Assembly: GCF_003610805.1 (NCBI RefSeq)
Contig: NZ_RAPF01000012.1
Span: 1 to 64,000, forward strand
From: Altericroceibacterium spongiae
Lineage (GTDB): Bacteria; Pseudomonadota; Alphaproteobacteria; Sphingomonadales; Sphingomonadaceae
Length of the DNA stretch: 64,000 nt
Direction: 5' to 3'
Position 1 is the stretch's first letter. Each line of letters begins with the position of its first letter. A program made the position numbers and the translations under genes. Shown one piece after another: positions 51,976-59,946 of the stretch. The notes beneath the pieces were generated by a model. It was not told where the DNA came from. It searched no databases and saw only the letters and a list, made by a program, of their open reading frames with translations.

Positions 51976-52051
51976 CTCCGATCTACGGTCAGGATGACCG
52001 TGGCGTGCCTGTGCCACGGATGATGCATACTGGCCAGTTACTGACATTAAG

Positions 52052-52078
52052 AAAAAAGCCCCGCCTGAAAGACGGGGC
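52052..52078 (-). terminator. intrinsic terminator downstream of the ParB/KorB-like gene
   Basis: On the minus strand, a GCCCCG/CGGGGC stem with a CTTTCAGG-type loop is followed by TTTTTT. It lies about 120 bases after the stop codon at 52200. Confidence 0.75.
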
Positions 52079-52199
52079 CAAGTTTGATCCTCACCACAGG
52101 AAACTCGATGCGCGGCAACAGCCGGGGAAATGTAATGGTGGTGACGATCAGCCTGACTGCGCCAGCAAGGCAGGGCGCCATATGGCGCCCTGCCCGCGC

Positions 52200-53990
52200 T
52201 CAATTCAGTTCGTCGGGGAGCCAGCTATCGATACGCTCGGCTTGCTTGGCCGTTACAGCGTGCGCAGTTCTGGTATCGGCATCGCTGAATAGCTTTTCGA
52301 GCTTTTCGGCCTTCTGTTTCTTTTTCAGCTTTCCGAAAGCCCTCATAGCTTCGTCGCCGGGTTGCAAGTCGAGCAGGTCTTTCCAGAGGTTATCGAGATA
52401 ATCGGCTTTGACCCGGTTAAAAAAGTTAGTGGCATTCGGCGTCCATATTGCGCGAATATTCGGTTTGGTTTCCTTGTCGATCAGGTCGATCATTTGCTTA
52501 TCGCCGCCCCGATAGAGCCGCGCCAGATATTCGGTCAAAACGCGCTTAATATGCGCCTCGCCCTTTTTGCGGAAAGCCCTGAAAGATTTGGCGAGGTCTT
52601 TATCGTACATATCCGGCTTGTCTTGCTCATAGAGAGCAGGATTGAGCGCAAATCCGTTATCGCCTGTAGTTGGTGCGTTGGGAAATTCACTTGTTGTAAT
52701 GGTGAAAGGTGATTTCCACGAGAGTTCGTGGCTGAGCTGGTAGGCGAGTAAGGCCGTCAGAAGGTCCGGGTCGTTCATGACCGCATGTTGACGCACACCG
52801 GCTGCCACAGCCCTAAGATCGTCTTGCAGCGCGCCGCTGATACCCGATTGTGGTGCATCATCGGCCGCATGTTTCGGAGCATTGATAACACCGGCTTCGA
52901 TGGCAATGTGCTTGTCATCAGGATGAACCAAGCCGATCCTATCTCTGAGGTTGCCATCATAATCGACATAGAGGATCGCACCGGCGACGGCCTTTTGTGT
53001 GTCGGTAAATTCGCCATCGAGGATAGCTTGAAGATTGGCCAGCTCGGCCGCGCCGTCTTCGTCTATGGATTCAGCATGTGCCAGTTCTGCCAGTTCGTCG
53101 TATCGGTCTTCCTGTTCCTCGGTCAGTTCGCCGCAAACGGGCACGAGGATTTCATAACCCTGATTTTGCAGCTCGTAGAGGTAGACGCCTGAGTCGCTGG
53201 CGGGCCGGACCCAGTTCCATCCTTCCTGGGAGATACGTTCGGCTTCTGCGCTGAGCTTTTCATTGACGAGTTTATCGAGCAATTCGACATCATCGACATA
53301 GATATCATCCTCGAAAAGATCGCAGGAGATCGGCCCTCCGGCTTCTTTATACGCATCCAATCCGACAAATTTAACGCGGCGGTCAGTATCTGTGACGGAC
53401 TGAGGTTTCAGGAGCTGACGGATATGATGCTCTGAAAGACGGCAATCAACAGCTTGTTGCAAGACCTCTGCCACGAGTTTGGAGGAATCGCAGATCGTAA
53501 AGCAGGATGCGACGCTTAGAGTGATATCACCTGATTTGAGTGCATTGAGCACGATATCTGGCAGGGAAGCCAGTTTCAGGCGACGATAGACGTGATTTTC
53601 GCTCACGCCGAAAGCCATGGCGATAGCGGGCACCGGAGTACCTTTGGTTGCGTATGCAGCATATTCGCGGATTTCATCTGCCGGATTGAGCTGTTCGCGC
53701 TGATTATTCTCGCTACTTGCCCAGATTCGCGCAATGTCGGGATTATCGGTAACTTTGACAGGCACGGTCTGGAAGCGTTCGTCGTCCTGCAACGTGCTTA
53801 ATGCGCGAAAGCGTCGGCCACCTGCGACGATACCGATTTTGCCATCGTCCTGCCGCAAACCGGCAAGATTATGGATCAATCCCATTTCCTTCAAATTGGC
53901 TGCAAGTGCAGTGATGCTGCTGTCATCGATGACGGTACGAGGGTTGATCGGAGAAATAGCAAGGTCAGTAAAATTGACGTGTTCAATCAT
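52200..53990 (-). CDS. ParB/KorB-family DNA-binding protein, 596 aa
   Basis: An N-terminal ParB domain (SPINPRTVIDDSSITALAANLKEMG, GGRRFRALSTL, ENNQREQLNPADE) is followed by an HTH (TPVPAIAMAFGVSENHVYRRL) as in ParB/Spo0J proteins, which bind CTP and slide on DNA from parS. At 596 residues it is about twice the usual length; the extra C-terminal 350 residues are acidic then lysine-rich and unassigned. It has no adjacent parA and lies 1.3 kb from the parA operon, so it may act as a global plasmid regulator as KorB does. AAGGAAC supports ATG 53990. Confidence 0.85.
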   Translation of the reverse strand: MIEHVNFTDLAISPINPRTVIDDSSITALAANLKEMGLIHNLAGLRQDDGKIGIVAGGRRFRALSTLQDDERFQTVPVKVTDNPDIARIWASSENNQREQLNPADEIREYAAYATKGTPVPAIAMAFGVSENHVYRRLKLASLPDIVLNALKSGDITLSVASCFTICDSSKLVAEVLQQAVDCRLSEHHIRQLLKPQSVTDTDRRVKFVGLDAYKEAGGPISCDLFEDDIYVDDVELLDKLVNEKLSAEAERISQEGWNWVRPASDSGVYLYELQNQGYEILVPVCGELTEEQEDRYDELAELAHAESIDEDGAAELANLQAILDGEFTDTQKAVAGAILYVDYDGNLRDRIGLVHPDDKHIAIEAGVINAPKHAADDAPQSGISGALQDDLRAVAAGVRQHAVMNDPDLLTALLAYQLSHELSWKSPFTITTSEFPNAPTTGDNGFALNPALYEQDKPDMYDKDLAKSFRAFRKKGEAHIKRVLTEYLARLYRGGDKQMIDLIDKETKPNIRAIWTPNATNFFNRVKADYLDNLWKDLLDLQPGDEAMRAFGKLKKKQKAEKLEKLFSDADTRTAHAVTAKQAERIDSWLPDELN

Positions 53991-54173
53991 GAGATTGTTC
54001 CTTCGTGGTGAAGGCGGTTGGGTCTGATGCCCTATTTCCGCCGATGGGCTGCGCCTTGACACCTCTGAGTGCCGGAAACGCAGTTTTCGGCGGAACAGAG
54101 TGGCGAGGGCGAAGCCCGACCCACGGTGGGCATTGGCTCAGTCAACGCCCACATTCCCGAAGGTGAATGTCTG

Positions 54174-54251
54174 CCGGCAAATTCGCTGCCAATTTGTATC
54201 GCGAGGAATGGGCGCGCAGCGGCCAGGGGAAATTGGTTGCTAATTTGCCGG
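54174..54251. repeat. 22-bp inverted repeat upstream of the ParB-like gene
   Basis: Arms at 54174-54195 and 54230-54251 match at 19 of 22 positions (CCGGCAAATT...CCAATTT), with a 34-base spacer. It could be a protein-binding site or a folded single-stranded signal. Confidence 0.75.
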
Positions 54252-54651
54252 ATGGGCAATGTTGACGGAGACGATGCGCTCTGTTGGGCGGACTACTGAA
54301 CCAAAGGATGCGAGATCGGGCGTGAGCATGGGCGCAGCCCGTGTCGACCGGCCGGTCTCTCTGCTTGCAGAAGCAAGGGCCGTTATTGAGCGGCCCTTTC
54401 GATTCGTATGTTTCGCAATGCCCAAATCAATCGAGAGGTCGTTCACGATCGGGGATAAGTTTCCCTTTTGTACTTCATAGTAGACGCTAGGGTCAGGACC
54501 TATTAATTTGCATTGAAGACGAAGACGTGATTCAGAGTGGCAAAGGAGCTTGGAGGGATGGCCGTGAGGGCATCCCGCCTAGCGCAATAGAGCACAGTCC
54601 TGGCGTTGCCAGGATGCAGCCGTAATTAATCAGACTGTCCTGAATACCGGC
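54252..54651. other. noncoding stretch with terminator
   Basis: About 400 bases with no supported gene. A GGGCCG/CGGCCC hairpin with TTTC tail lies at 54375-54400. The rest is unremarkable. Confidence 0.4.
54375..54400 (+). terminator. hairpin with T-run
   Basis: AAGGGCCG/CGGCCCTT stem with an 8-base loop, followed by T and C residues. No plus-strand gene upstream is supported. Confidence 0.5.
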
Positions 54652-54969
54652 TTATTTATTCTCGGAACGGAATTTTCTGGCGGCGAGTTGTGCCGGACCG
54701 TCCTCACGAGCGATAGTTTTCAGTCGATCTATCTGCAAGGTTTGGATGAGATTTTCGGGAATATCGCAAAAGGTTTGAAGGTATTGAAGGGCTTGTTTTG
54801 GTGTTTTTAATTCGCTGTAATCTGTGCCGATCCAGAGCATTGGTTTTTCGGCTTTAGTATCGGGATTTTCGATAACCTGCAGGAAGAATGTCTGGAGCGG
54901 TCTGTCCCACCCGACGCACGCTTTAAGGTGGGAATATTCGGGCTTCATAGGTACTTCATACCGGCTCAT
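54652..54969 (-). CDS. third gene of the parA operon, 105 aa
   Basis: Unrecognised soluble protein (MSRYEVPMKPEYSHLKACVGWDRPLQTFFLQVIE). ATG 54969 overlaps the stop of the preceding gene (TGATG), which shows it is translated with the partition genes. It contains DIPENLIQTLQIDRLK near the middle. Role unknown; by position it could be a partition accessory or plasmid control protein. Confidence 0.68.
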   Translation of the reverse strand: MSRYEVPMKPEYSHLKACVGWDRPLQTFFLQVIENPDTKAEKPMLWIGTDYSELKTPKQALQYLQTFCDIPENLIQTLQIDRLKTIAREDGPAQLAARKFRSENK

Positions 54970-55310
54970 CACTTGCCCTGCCCTTCGATCATATTTTTGA
55001 GGTCTTCGATAGATTTCCAGTAAGCTGAATGGTTTTGAGTATTGGTGTATTCGACGAACCAGTCGATGATTTCCTCTGGCCCTTTGACGTATAGGCTTTT
55101 CTGTCTTTTGGCTGGTTTTCTGCGTCTTGTGGTGCCCTGCCCTCGTGAAATAAAGCCGAGATCATCGCCGCGCTGGACGGCATGTTTTTCCTCAGCATCA
55201 GAGATTGAGACGGGATTTTTCGGTAAGGAGGAAAAGTCCATTGTCCGGCTATCATCGGAAGCGGAATCGGGATTTGGCTTGCGGGCTTTCTGAAAATCAT
55301 AGTTTGCCAT
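54969..55310 (-). CDS. small partner of ParA, candidate centromere-binding protein, 113 aa
   Basis: Starts on the parA stop codon (TGATG), as parB-type genes do in type Ib partition operons. The protein has a polar, disordered N-terminus, a basic patch (TTRRRKPAKRQKSLYVKG) that could bind DNA, and a helical C-terminus (EEIIDWFVEYTNTQNHSAYWKSI). It lacks ParB motifs; ParG/ParB-like small partners are very diverse, so the call rests on position. Confidence 0.62.
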   Translation of the reverse strand: MANYDFQKARKPNPDSASDDSRTMDFSSLPKNPVSISDAEEKHAVQRGDDLGFISRGQGTTRRRKPAKRQKSLYVKGPEEIIDWFVEYTNTQNHSAYWKSIEDLKNMIEGQGK

Positions 55311-55987
55311 CAGTTCACTTCCTTGAATGCGTCGAGAACGGCGCTGGCGACGGCTTTTGCGTTGTCCATGGCTTTTTCGATGCCGGACGTTGTGGAGCTG
55401 TCCAGTTCATCGAGGGTTGCGTTGAAGTCAAACATGTCCCTGTATGCGGCGCGTTCGACCAGACCGACATTAAGCATTGGCATATCGGCTTCTTTGATAG
55501 CGCTGAGTATGCGCTGAGAGCTTTTGGTGGCGATGGCGGCATTATCGCGTGACCGTATAAGTCTGAAAGGGATGTCGCGTTGCACGGCTTCGCTTTCTTC
55601 GGCGACGAGGGCGACAGCGTTAGCAGCGAGTTCGGCATCGATCGGGGACTGATTGAAAGGGATCAGGACCAGGTGAGAGCGCAATAAGGCACGGGAAGTC
55701 ATGCGCGAGGCGGTGCCTTCGAGGTCGATGATGATAATATCGGTCGTTTCGCTGAGCTGGTCGATGGTTGAAATCATTTTGGCTTCATCAGGTCTTGGGA
55801 TGATCTGGAATCTGGTGTTTTTGCCCTCCCCGTCCCTTCTGTGTGCCCATTTAGCGATAACGGCGTTTGGATCTGCATCGATGACGGCGACGCTGGCACC
55901 GTTGCGAGCGAATTCATCGGCCAGAACGAGGGCTAGAGTTGTTTTTCCTGCCCCGCCTTTTGGGTTCGCGATGGAAATTACTGCCAT
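55310..55987 (-). CDS. parA: ParA partition ATPase (small, type Ib-like)
   Basis: Walker-type ATPase that moves plasmid copies apart along the nucleoid. The 225 residues start MAVISIANPKGGAGKTTLAL with the deviant Walker A (KGGAGKTT) at about 10-17, DADPNAVI as motif A', and IIIIDLEGTAS as Walker B. It has no N-terminal HTH, which places it with small ParA proteins whose partner binds the centromere. Upstream 12-bp repeats are a candidate parS/operator. Confidence 0.92.
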   Translation of the reverse strand: MAVISIANPKGGAGKTTLALVLADEFARNGASVAVIDADPNAVIAKWAHRRDGEGKNTRFQIIPRPDEAKMISTIDQLSETTDIIIIDLEGTASRMTSRALLRSHLVLIPFNQSPIDAELAANAVALVAEESEAVQRDIPFRLIRSRDNAAIATKSSQRILSAIKEADMPMLNVGLVERAAYRDMFDFNATLDELDSSTTSGIEKAMDNAKAVASAVLDAFKEVN

Positions 55988-56043
55988 TTGCTTATCTCCG
56001 CAAGATCGAGCGATATTCTATACATATTCATATGTCTGTTGCC

Positions 56044-56091
56044 AGCCATATAGCTAGCCATATAGCTAGCCATATAGCTAGCCATATCGAC
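56044..56091. repeat. 12-bp tandem repeats upstream of parA (candidate centromere)
   Basis: AGCCATATAGCT occurs at 56044, 56056 and 56068 without gaps, with a partial fourth unit (AGCCATATCGAC) at 56080. Related ATATAGC/CTAGCGA stretches continue to about 56160. Repeats at this place act as operator and centromere in type Ib par systems. Confidence 0.8.
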
Positions 56092-56245
56092 AGCTATATA
56101 CATTGCACAATACATATGGCGTTACATAGCGATATATCTAGCGACATACCTAGGCTATAGCAATGGCTTTTTATAGGGATATCCCCATGGCTATGTATAT
56201 TCATATTTAGAGGATATCCTATGAAATATTCACAGAATATATATA

Positions 56246-56263
56246 GGGCGGCCGGAGCCGCCC
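56246..56263 (-). terminator. ssb terminator hairpin
   Basis: GGGCGGC/GCCGCCC stem with a 4-base loop, 8 bases after the ssb stop, followed on the minus strand by TATATATATT. Duplicated at 51223-51240. Confidence 0.65.
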
Positions 56264-56270
56264 TTCCCGG

Positions 56271-56576
56271 TTATTTCCGGGAGAGAACCCCGAAGCGAAA
56301 GACCTTCAGGTTGGTGACGAAGACGCGATCGTTGTCTTTCGTGTAGCTGGTGCGCTCGATCTCGCCTTCAGCGTATATTTGATCGCCGGTGTTGAGTTTT
56401 TCTGCGCGCTCCCGTTGCTTTCCGAAAACTGACACTCGGTTCCAGATTGTCTTCTCGACCCATTCGCCATTGTCGTCGCGATAGGCTGTGTTGGTGGCGA
56501 TATCGATAAAGGTGACTTTATCAAGGCTTTCAATTTTGCCGACGTTGCCGATGATTTCGAATTTTGCGAACTGCAT
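56271..56576 (-). CDS. ssb: single-stranded DNA-binding protein (short)
   Basis: OB-fold protein that coats single strands during conjugative transfer and replication. The 101 residues (MQFAKFEIIGNVGKIES, WNRVSVFGKQRERAEKLNTGD, VFRFGVLSRK) cover just the OB fold and lack the long acidic tail of chromosomal SSB, so it may not recruit the usual partner proteins. GGAGA upstream fixes ATG 56576. Its 3' end and terminator are duplicated at 51.2 kb. Confidence 0.85.
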   Translation of the reverse strand: MQFAKFEIIGNVGKIESLDKVTFIDIATNTAYRDDNGEWVEKTIWNRVSVFGKQRERAEKLNTGDQIYAEGEIERTSYTKDNDRVFVTNLKVFRFGVLSRK

Positions 56577-57039
56577 TTGAAGTCTCCGTTTTCCATGTCG
56601 TTGCTGACGCATTTTTCCGGGATGGGGTGATGCTGCGGGCAAGTTGAAAAACGGAGGGTCCGCGAAGCGGAAACCGTAGGCGCGAAGCGCCGGTTTTCTG
56701 CTTGAAGCCTGAAAGGCTGCCCCGCACAAAGCATCGCCGCATCCAAATGCGTCAGGCAGCAACGAACCAGGAAAACGGGAAGTGCAGCGCCTGCGTTTTG
56801 AGATCACTTTCGGAGGCATGACAGGCTTGTTTCCTGTCACACACACCGGCGCCACCAACCCTTTTACCAGCGATGGGGAAGGGGAGGGCACGCACCGCAC
56901 GGATGATTATCGTCAAAAGAGCCGGCTGCGTCTATCTCAACACCGGCCGCGCTGCCACGCTAAGAAACCCACCAGCTCGGCAAACCGGATCGTGCTGTCG
57001 AGAGGACTGTGCCGCCGCACCGTCAATTCACGGTGAATT
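56577..57039. other. GC-rich noncoding stretch upstream of ssb
   Basis: About 460 bases without a supported gene. Short GC palindromes (CCGCGAAGCGG near 56661; CAATTCAC/GTGAATTG at 57024-57040). The ssb promoter must lie here but is not evident. Confidence 0.4.
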
Positions 57040-57062
57040 GGGAGGGGCTTATAGCCCCTCCC
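57040..57062 (-). terminator. strong hairpin after the SinR-like gene
   Basis: Perfect 10-bp stem GGGAGGGGCT/AGCCCCTCCC with a 3-base loop, about 15 bases downstream of the minus-strand stop at 57078. It lacks a T-run. Confidence 0.55.
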
Positions 57063-57077
57063 AGGAGACTGATCGCG

Positions 57078-57347
57078 TTACAGATAACCTTGCGCTCTAA
57101 GTTCTTTCTCCAAATCCGGAGCGGTTCCTGCAAAGCTATCTAGTCGAATGACAAGTATATCCTCGCCGTTCCTGCAAAATCGCCGAAGATAGTCCTGCAA
57201 TGCAAATGGATCGCCCGGCCAGCGGACAAACCAGCTATTAAACTTATAAGGCAGAGACGCAGGCAATTCAGAAATAGCTTTGTCCAAAGCTCGATAAGTC
57301 TGCGACGATTGCAGTGGATCAGTTACAATTAAAAACCCATTAAACAT
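57078..57347 (-). CDS. SinR/Cas2-like small protein, 89 aa
   Basis: MFNGFLIVTDPLQSSQTYRA, then NSWFVRWPGDPFALQDYLRRF, then DILVIRLDS follows the strand/helix/strand pattern of SinR-type proteins, which share the ferredoxin-like fold of Cas2 and VapD. Cas2 relatives include nucleases, but no catalytic residue can be assigned here. There is no CRISPR array nearby. AAAGGAGG-type GGAGGAAAG before ATG 57347 supports the start. Confidence 0.65.
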   Translation of the reverse strand: MFNGFLIVTDPLQSSQTYRALDKAISELPASLPYKFNSWFVRWPGDPFALQDYLRRFCRNGEDILVIRLDSFAGTAPDLEKELRAQGYL

Positions 57348-57894
57348 GGCCTTTCCTCCATTTTTCACCTGAAAAGTTTCAGGTGAGCGACAAATCACTT
57401 GTTGACGCAGGAGCCAGAGCCACAGCATAATGCGGCGGCCTATTGAGATGGCATACCCGTTGAGGTGGATTTTTTGACCTCGTTGGGCTGGAAGACCGGA
57501 ATGTGGCGTTTCGGTCTTCCACCTGCCCTTTGACCGTCATCGATATTGAGTCTCCTGACAAGGGGAAATTCGTCCTGTCATCACCCGAAATCTGCTATTC
57601 CATGTCGTGTGTTATTTATATAAGACACTTAAAGCACCGGAACCACTGAGTTTGCTAATTACGCAAGAGGAAAAACGGAACTGAGGAAAAAAATTTATAG
57701 TGTAATGCTATCCACAATAGAATCAGCTTTCGCGAATCTAAATCCGAATAAGAGCTGAAAATATTCGGATTCATGCCGTTGACTTACGCTGATGCTCACT
57801 TGACCAGGTTCAACGGTGAACAATCCTATTAAGCAACTCAATTGCCATTGATCGATGCCTTTTGACCAGGTGCCATGGCACGCCTGATCGACAC
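57348..57894. other. noncoding stretch with a long hairpin
   Basis: About 545 bases with no supported gene. The main feature is a 13-bp inverted repeat with one mismatch, TGGAAGACCGGAA at 57489-57501 and its complement at 57509-57521, loop TGTGGCG. GAGGTGGATTTTTTGACCTC near 57461 is a smaller hairpin. Confidence 0.45.
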
Positions 57895-57922
57895 AAAAAA
57901 GGGAGAGGCTTTGGCCTCTCCC
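57895..57922 (-). terminator. intrinsic terminator of the 73-aa gene
   Basis: On the minus strand, GGGAGAGGC/GCCTCTCCC with a 4-base loop is followed by TTTTTT, 8 bases after the stop codon at 57930. Confidence 0.8.
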
Positions 57923-57929
57923 TCCTTGC

Positions 57930-58151
57930 TTACTGAAAGAGCTTGATGAAAGCCGGTGCGAGCCCGATGACGGCCAAGACGAAGCCGACAGAGCCAATTA
58001 CCCACGTCTGCGCCGTAAGTTTGCTTTCCAGTCCTTTGGTCGCGTCTTCCACCTTCACCGCTATATACTCCTCGATTGCCTCAACCACATCGGCCGCCGC
58101 GTCGTCTGACACATTAGCCGCTTTCAATGCTCTAAACAATTTGATGTGCAT
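57930..58151 (-). CDS. small membrane-anchored coiled-coil protein, 73 aa
   Basis: MHIKLFRALKAANVSDDAAADVVEAIEEYIAVKVEDATKGLESKL forms amphipathic helices, followed by one C-terminal membrane helix (VIGSVGFVLAVIGLAPAFI). The layout resembles DUF1640-like small proteins. AAGGAGAACCAG supports ATG 58151, and a terminator follows. Function unknown. Confidence 0.72.
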   Translation of the reverse strand: MHIKLFRALKAANVSDDAAADVVEAIEEYIAVKVEDATKGLESKLTAQTWVIGSVGFVLAVIGLAPAFIKLFQ

Positions 58152-58340
58152 CTGGTTCTCCTTCTCGTTTGTGGGAAGGGACCAACCGGCATGGGCTCCG
58201 GCGTCGGCGGTCAAGGACCGCAAAGCGGCCGCGATAGCGGGGAGTGGGGGAGCCGATTTGCGCTGCAAATTGGGGGAACCGCTCATCCTTGAGGGCCGGC
58301 GCGTACCCATGCCAAAATACCCCATCACACAGAGAGAAGA

Positions 58341-58940
58341 TTACCCCCGCCCGGTGCTGGCAACATCGCCGCCCTGCGCCTCCCGGTCGGCTTTGAGCCG
58401 CTTGGAGACGGCCTGCCGCGATACACCTAGCAGGCGCGCGACTTCGGCGGGCTTTTTTGGATCGGAACCGCTCATCAGGGCCTTGGCCTCGGTCCATTGC
58501 TCATCCGATATGGTCGGCGGCCGTCCTAGCCGCTTTCCGGCGCGGCGCGCCGCGTTCATGCCATCGCGCGTTCGGGCGCGAATGATTTCGCGCTCGAACT
58601 CGGCCAAGGCCCCGACGATATGGAAAAACAGCCTACCCGCTGGCGACACGGTTTCGATCTGCTCATGAAGTGAGCGAAAGGCGAGGTTGCGCTGGCCCAA
58701 GGCATCGGCCAGCTCGATAAGCTCCTTCAGCGAGCGGGAGAGGCGGTCAAGCCGCCACACCACCAGTTCGTCACCGTCGCGCGCAAACTCCAGGCATTCG
58801 CGGAGCGCGGGCTTGATGACGGCGCTTCCGCTGATTCCTCGATCCTCGAAAATCTTTTCCGCGCCGGCAGCCTCAAGGGCGTCGATCTGCATCCGCAAAT
58901 TCTGTTCATCGGTGGAAACGCGGGCATAACCGATTTTCAT
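58341..58940 (-). CDS. serine recombinase (Tn3-type resolvase/invertase)
   Basis: Site-specific recombinase. The 199 residues start MKIGYARVSTDEQN with the nucleophilic serine (VSTDEQ), followed by DELVVWRLDRLSRS and GALAEFEREIIRARTRDG, all catalytic-domain hallmarks, and a C-terminal HTH (EVARLLGVSRQAVSKRL). Its start overlaps the toxin gene end by 4 bases, so it is co-transcribed with the toxin-antitoxin pair. No transposase gene is visible, so it may be a remnant of a Tn3-type element or serve multimer resolution. Confidence 0.93.
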   Translation of the reverse strand: MKIGYARVSTDEQNLRMQIDALEAAGAEKIFEDRGISGSAVIKPALRECLEFARDGDELVVWRLDRLSRSLKELIELADALGQRNLAFRSLHEQIETVSPAGRLFFHIVGALAEFEREIIRARTRDGMNAARRAGKRLGRPPTISDEQWTEAKALMSGSDPKKPAEVARLLGVSRQAVSKRLKADREAQGGDVASTGRG

Positions 58941-59362
58941 AGGGCTGCCTCATCCCACGGATTGATGACCTCGATCCCTGCGGCCTCGAACGGTGCGCTA
59001 TCGCGTGTCGCCACGGCGAAGCCGTGCGCGGCTGCGATAGCGGCAATGTAACCATCGGGCAGAGGCAGGCCCTTGCCATCGGCACGGGCGGCAACAGCCA
59101 GCTCCGCATAATGGCGGGCGGCGTCGGCGTCGAAAGACAGGATGCGCCCGGCAAATATCTTCTCGACCCCCACATAAAGGGCAGTCAGCCGGTCGCGCCT
59201 GCTGCTGCTCGGCAGACAGGCAAGGCCGAACTGCATTTCGGCCAAGGTGAGGGTAGAGACGAAAAGCGTATCGTTCGCCTGCCTATCCAGCCACCGCCGC
59301 ACGCTCTCGGCGGGTGCGGGCTTCATCGGCTCGGAAACAACATTGGTGTCGAGAAGGATCAT
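58937..59362 (-). CDS. PIN-domain toxin (FitB/VapC-like)
   Basis: The 141 residues start MILLDTNVVSEPMKP with the first catalytic aspartate and retain STLTLAEMQFGL (glutamate) and GLPLPDGYIAAIAAAHGFAVATRD (two aspartates), so the ribonuclease site looks complete. The NVVSE start is typical of FitB-type toxins. It overlaps the antitoxin by 4 bases and the recombinase by 4 bases. Confidence 0.9.
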   Translation of the reverse strand: MILLDTNVVSEPMKPAPAESVRRWLDRQANDTLFVSTLTLAEMQFGLACLPSSSRRDRLTALYVGVEKIFAGRILSFDADAARHYAELAVAARADGKGLPLPDGYIAAIAAAHGFAVATRDSAPFEAAGIEVINPWDEAAL

Positions 59363-59616
59363 TGATCGAAGCTCATCGGCGCGGCGGGGGTCCGGTCGCG
59401 GCTCGCCTCAAGCTCGGCCGCCTCGTCGTCGGCCAAGCCGATTTCGCGACCGAGATTCCAAAGCGCCTCCCCGACGCGCAGCCGCCCTTGCGGATTCACG
59501 GCAGCGGCGAGGATTTCGCGAACCTGGGCTTCGGTGCTGTTGCCGTTCTTGACCGCGAGCGCTTTGAGCGCGCGGTGAACGTCCTCGGGAAGGTTGCGAA
59601 CTGTCAAAGCTGGCAT
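59359..59616 (-). CDS. FitA-like antitoxin
   Basis: The 85-residue partner of the PIN toxin. MPALTVRNLPEDVHRALKALAVKNGNSTEAQVREIL is the FitA-type ribbon-helix-helix, which binds the operon's promoter; the C-terminal acidic part (LADDEAAELEASRD) should neutralise the toxin. ATG 59616 precedes the family motif; a longer frame to 59676 has no support. Confidence 0.9.
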   Translation of the reverse strand: MPALTVRNLPEDVHRALKALAVKNGNSTEAQVREILAAAVNPQGRLRVGEALWNLGREIGLADDEAAELEASRDRTPAAPMSFDQ

Positions 59617-59946
59617 GATGCGCCTCCATGTGATAGCAAATCGAGACAATGCTATCATCACGGCGCAAATTGTCAACTTAATTCGATGTTATCGCGATTA
59701 GGTTTACATCGCTATTTTGTGCTCGATGGCAGCACGCAATTCCGCCGATCAGCACGGGCGCGGTTGACGGGTCGAAAAGGACCGTTTGCAAACGGACCGA
59801 CTGGGCCCGATGTACGAAAGAGGATCGCTCAACGGACACTGCCGGCTCGCGTGAGGCAGTCGCGGCAAACGGGCGTTCGTCGAGTCTCATTTGAATGGTA
59901 CTATATTTTTTGCATTGAGGGAGCCCCTTGCGTTACACTTGAGCGC
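59617..59946. other. divergent region between antitoxin and second recombinase
   Basis: About 330 bases that should hold the promoters of both operons and, if functional, a res-type recombination site. Visible are TAGCAAATCGAGACAATGCTA-like dyad elements near 59633-59655 (TAGCA/TGCTA arms) and CACTGCCGGCTCGCGTGAGGCAGT near 59837. No gene is supported. Confidence 0.4.

Noticed and set aside
56044-56091. CRISPR array or simple microsatellite
   Set aside because: Units are 12 bp and contiguous; position upstream of parA fits a centromere better.
59314-59946. Long upstream extension of the second serine recombinase
   Set aside because: It would overlap the antitoxin gene in antisense; the conserved recombinase domain starts at ATG 59947.
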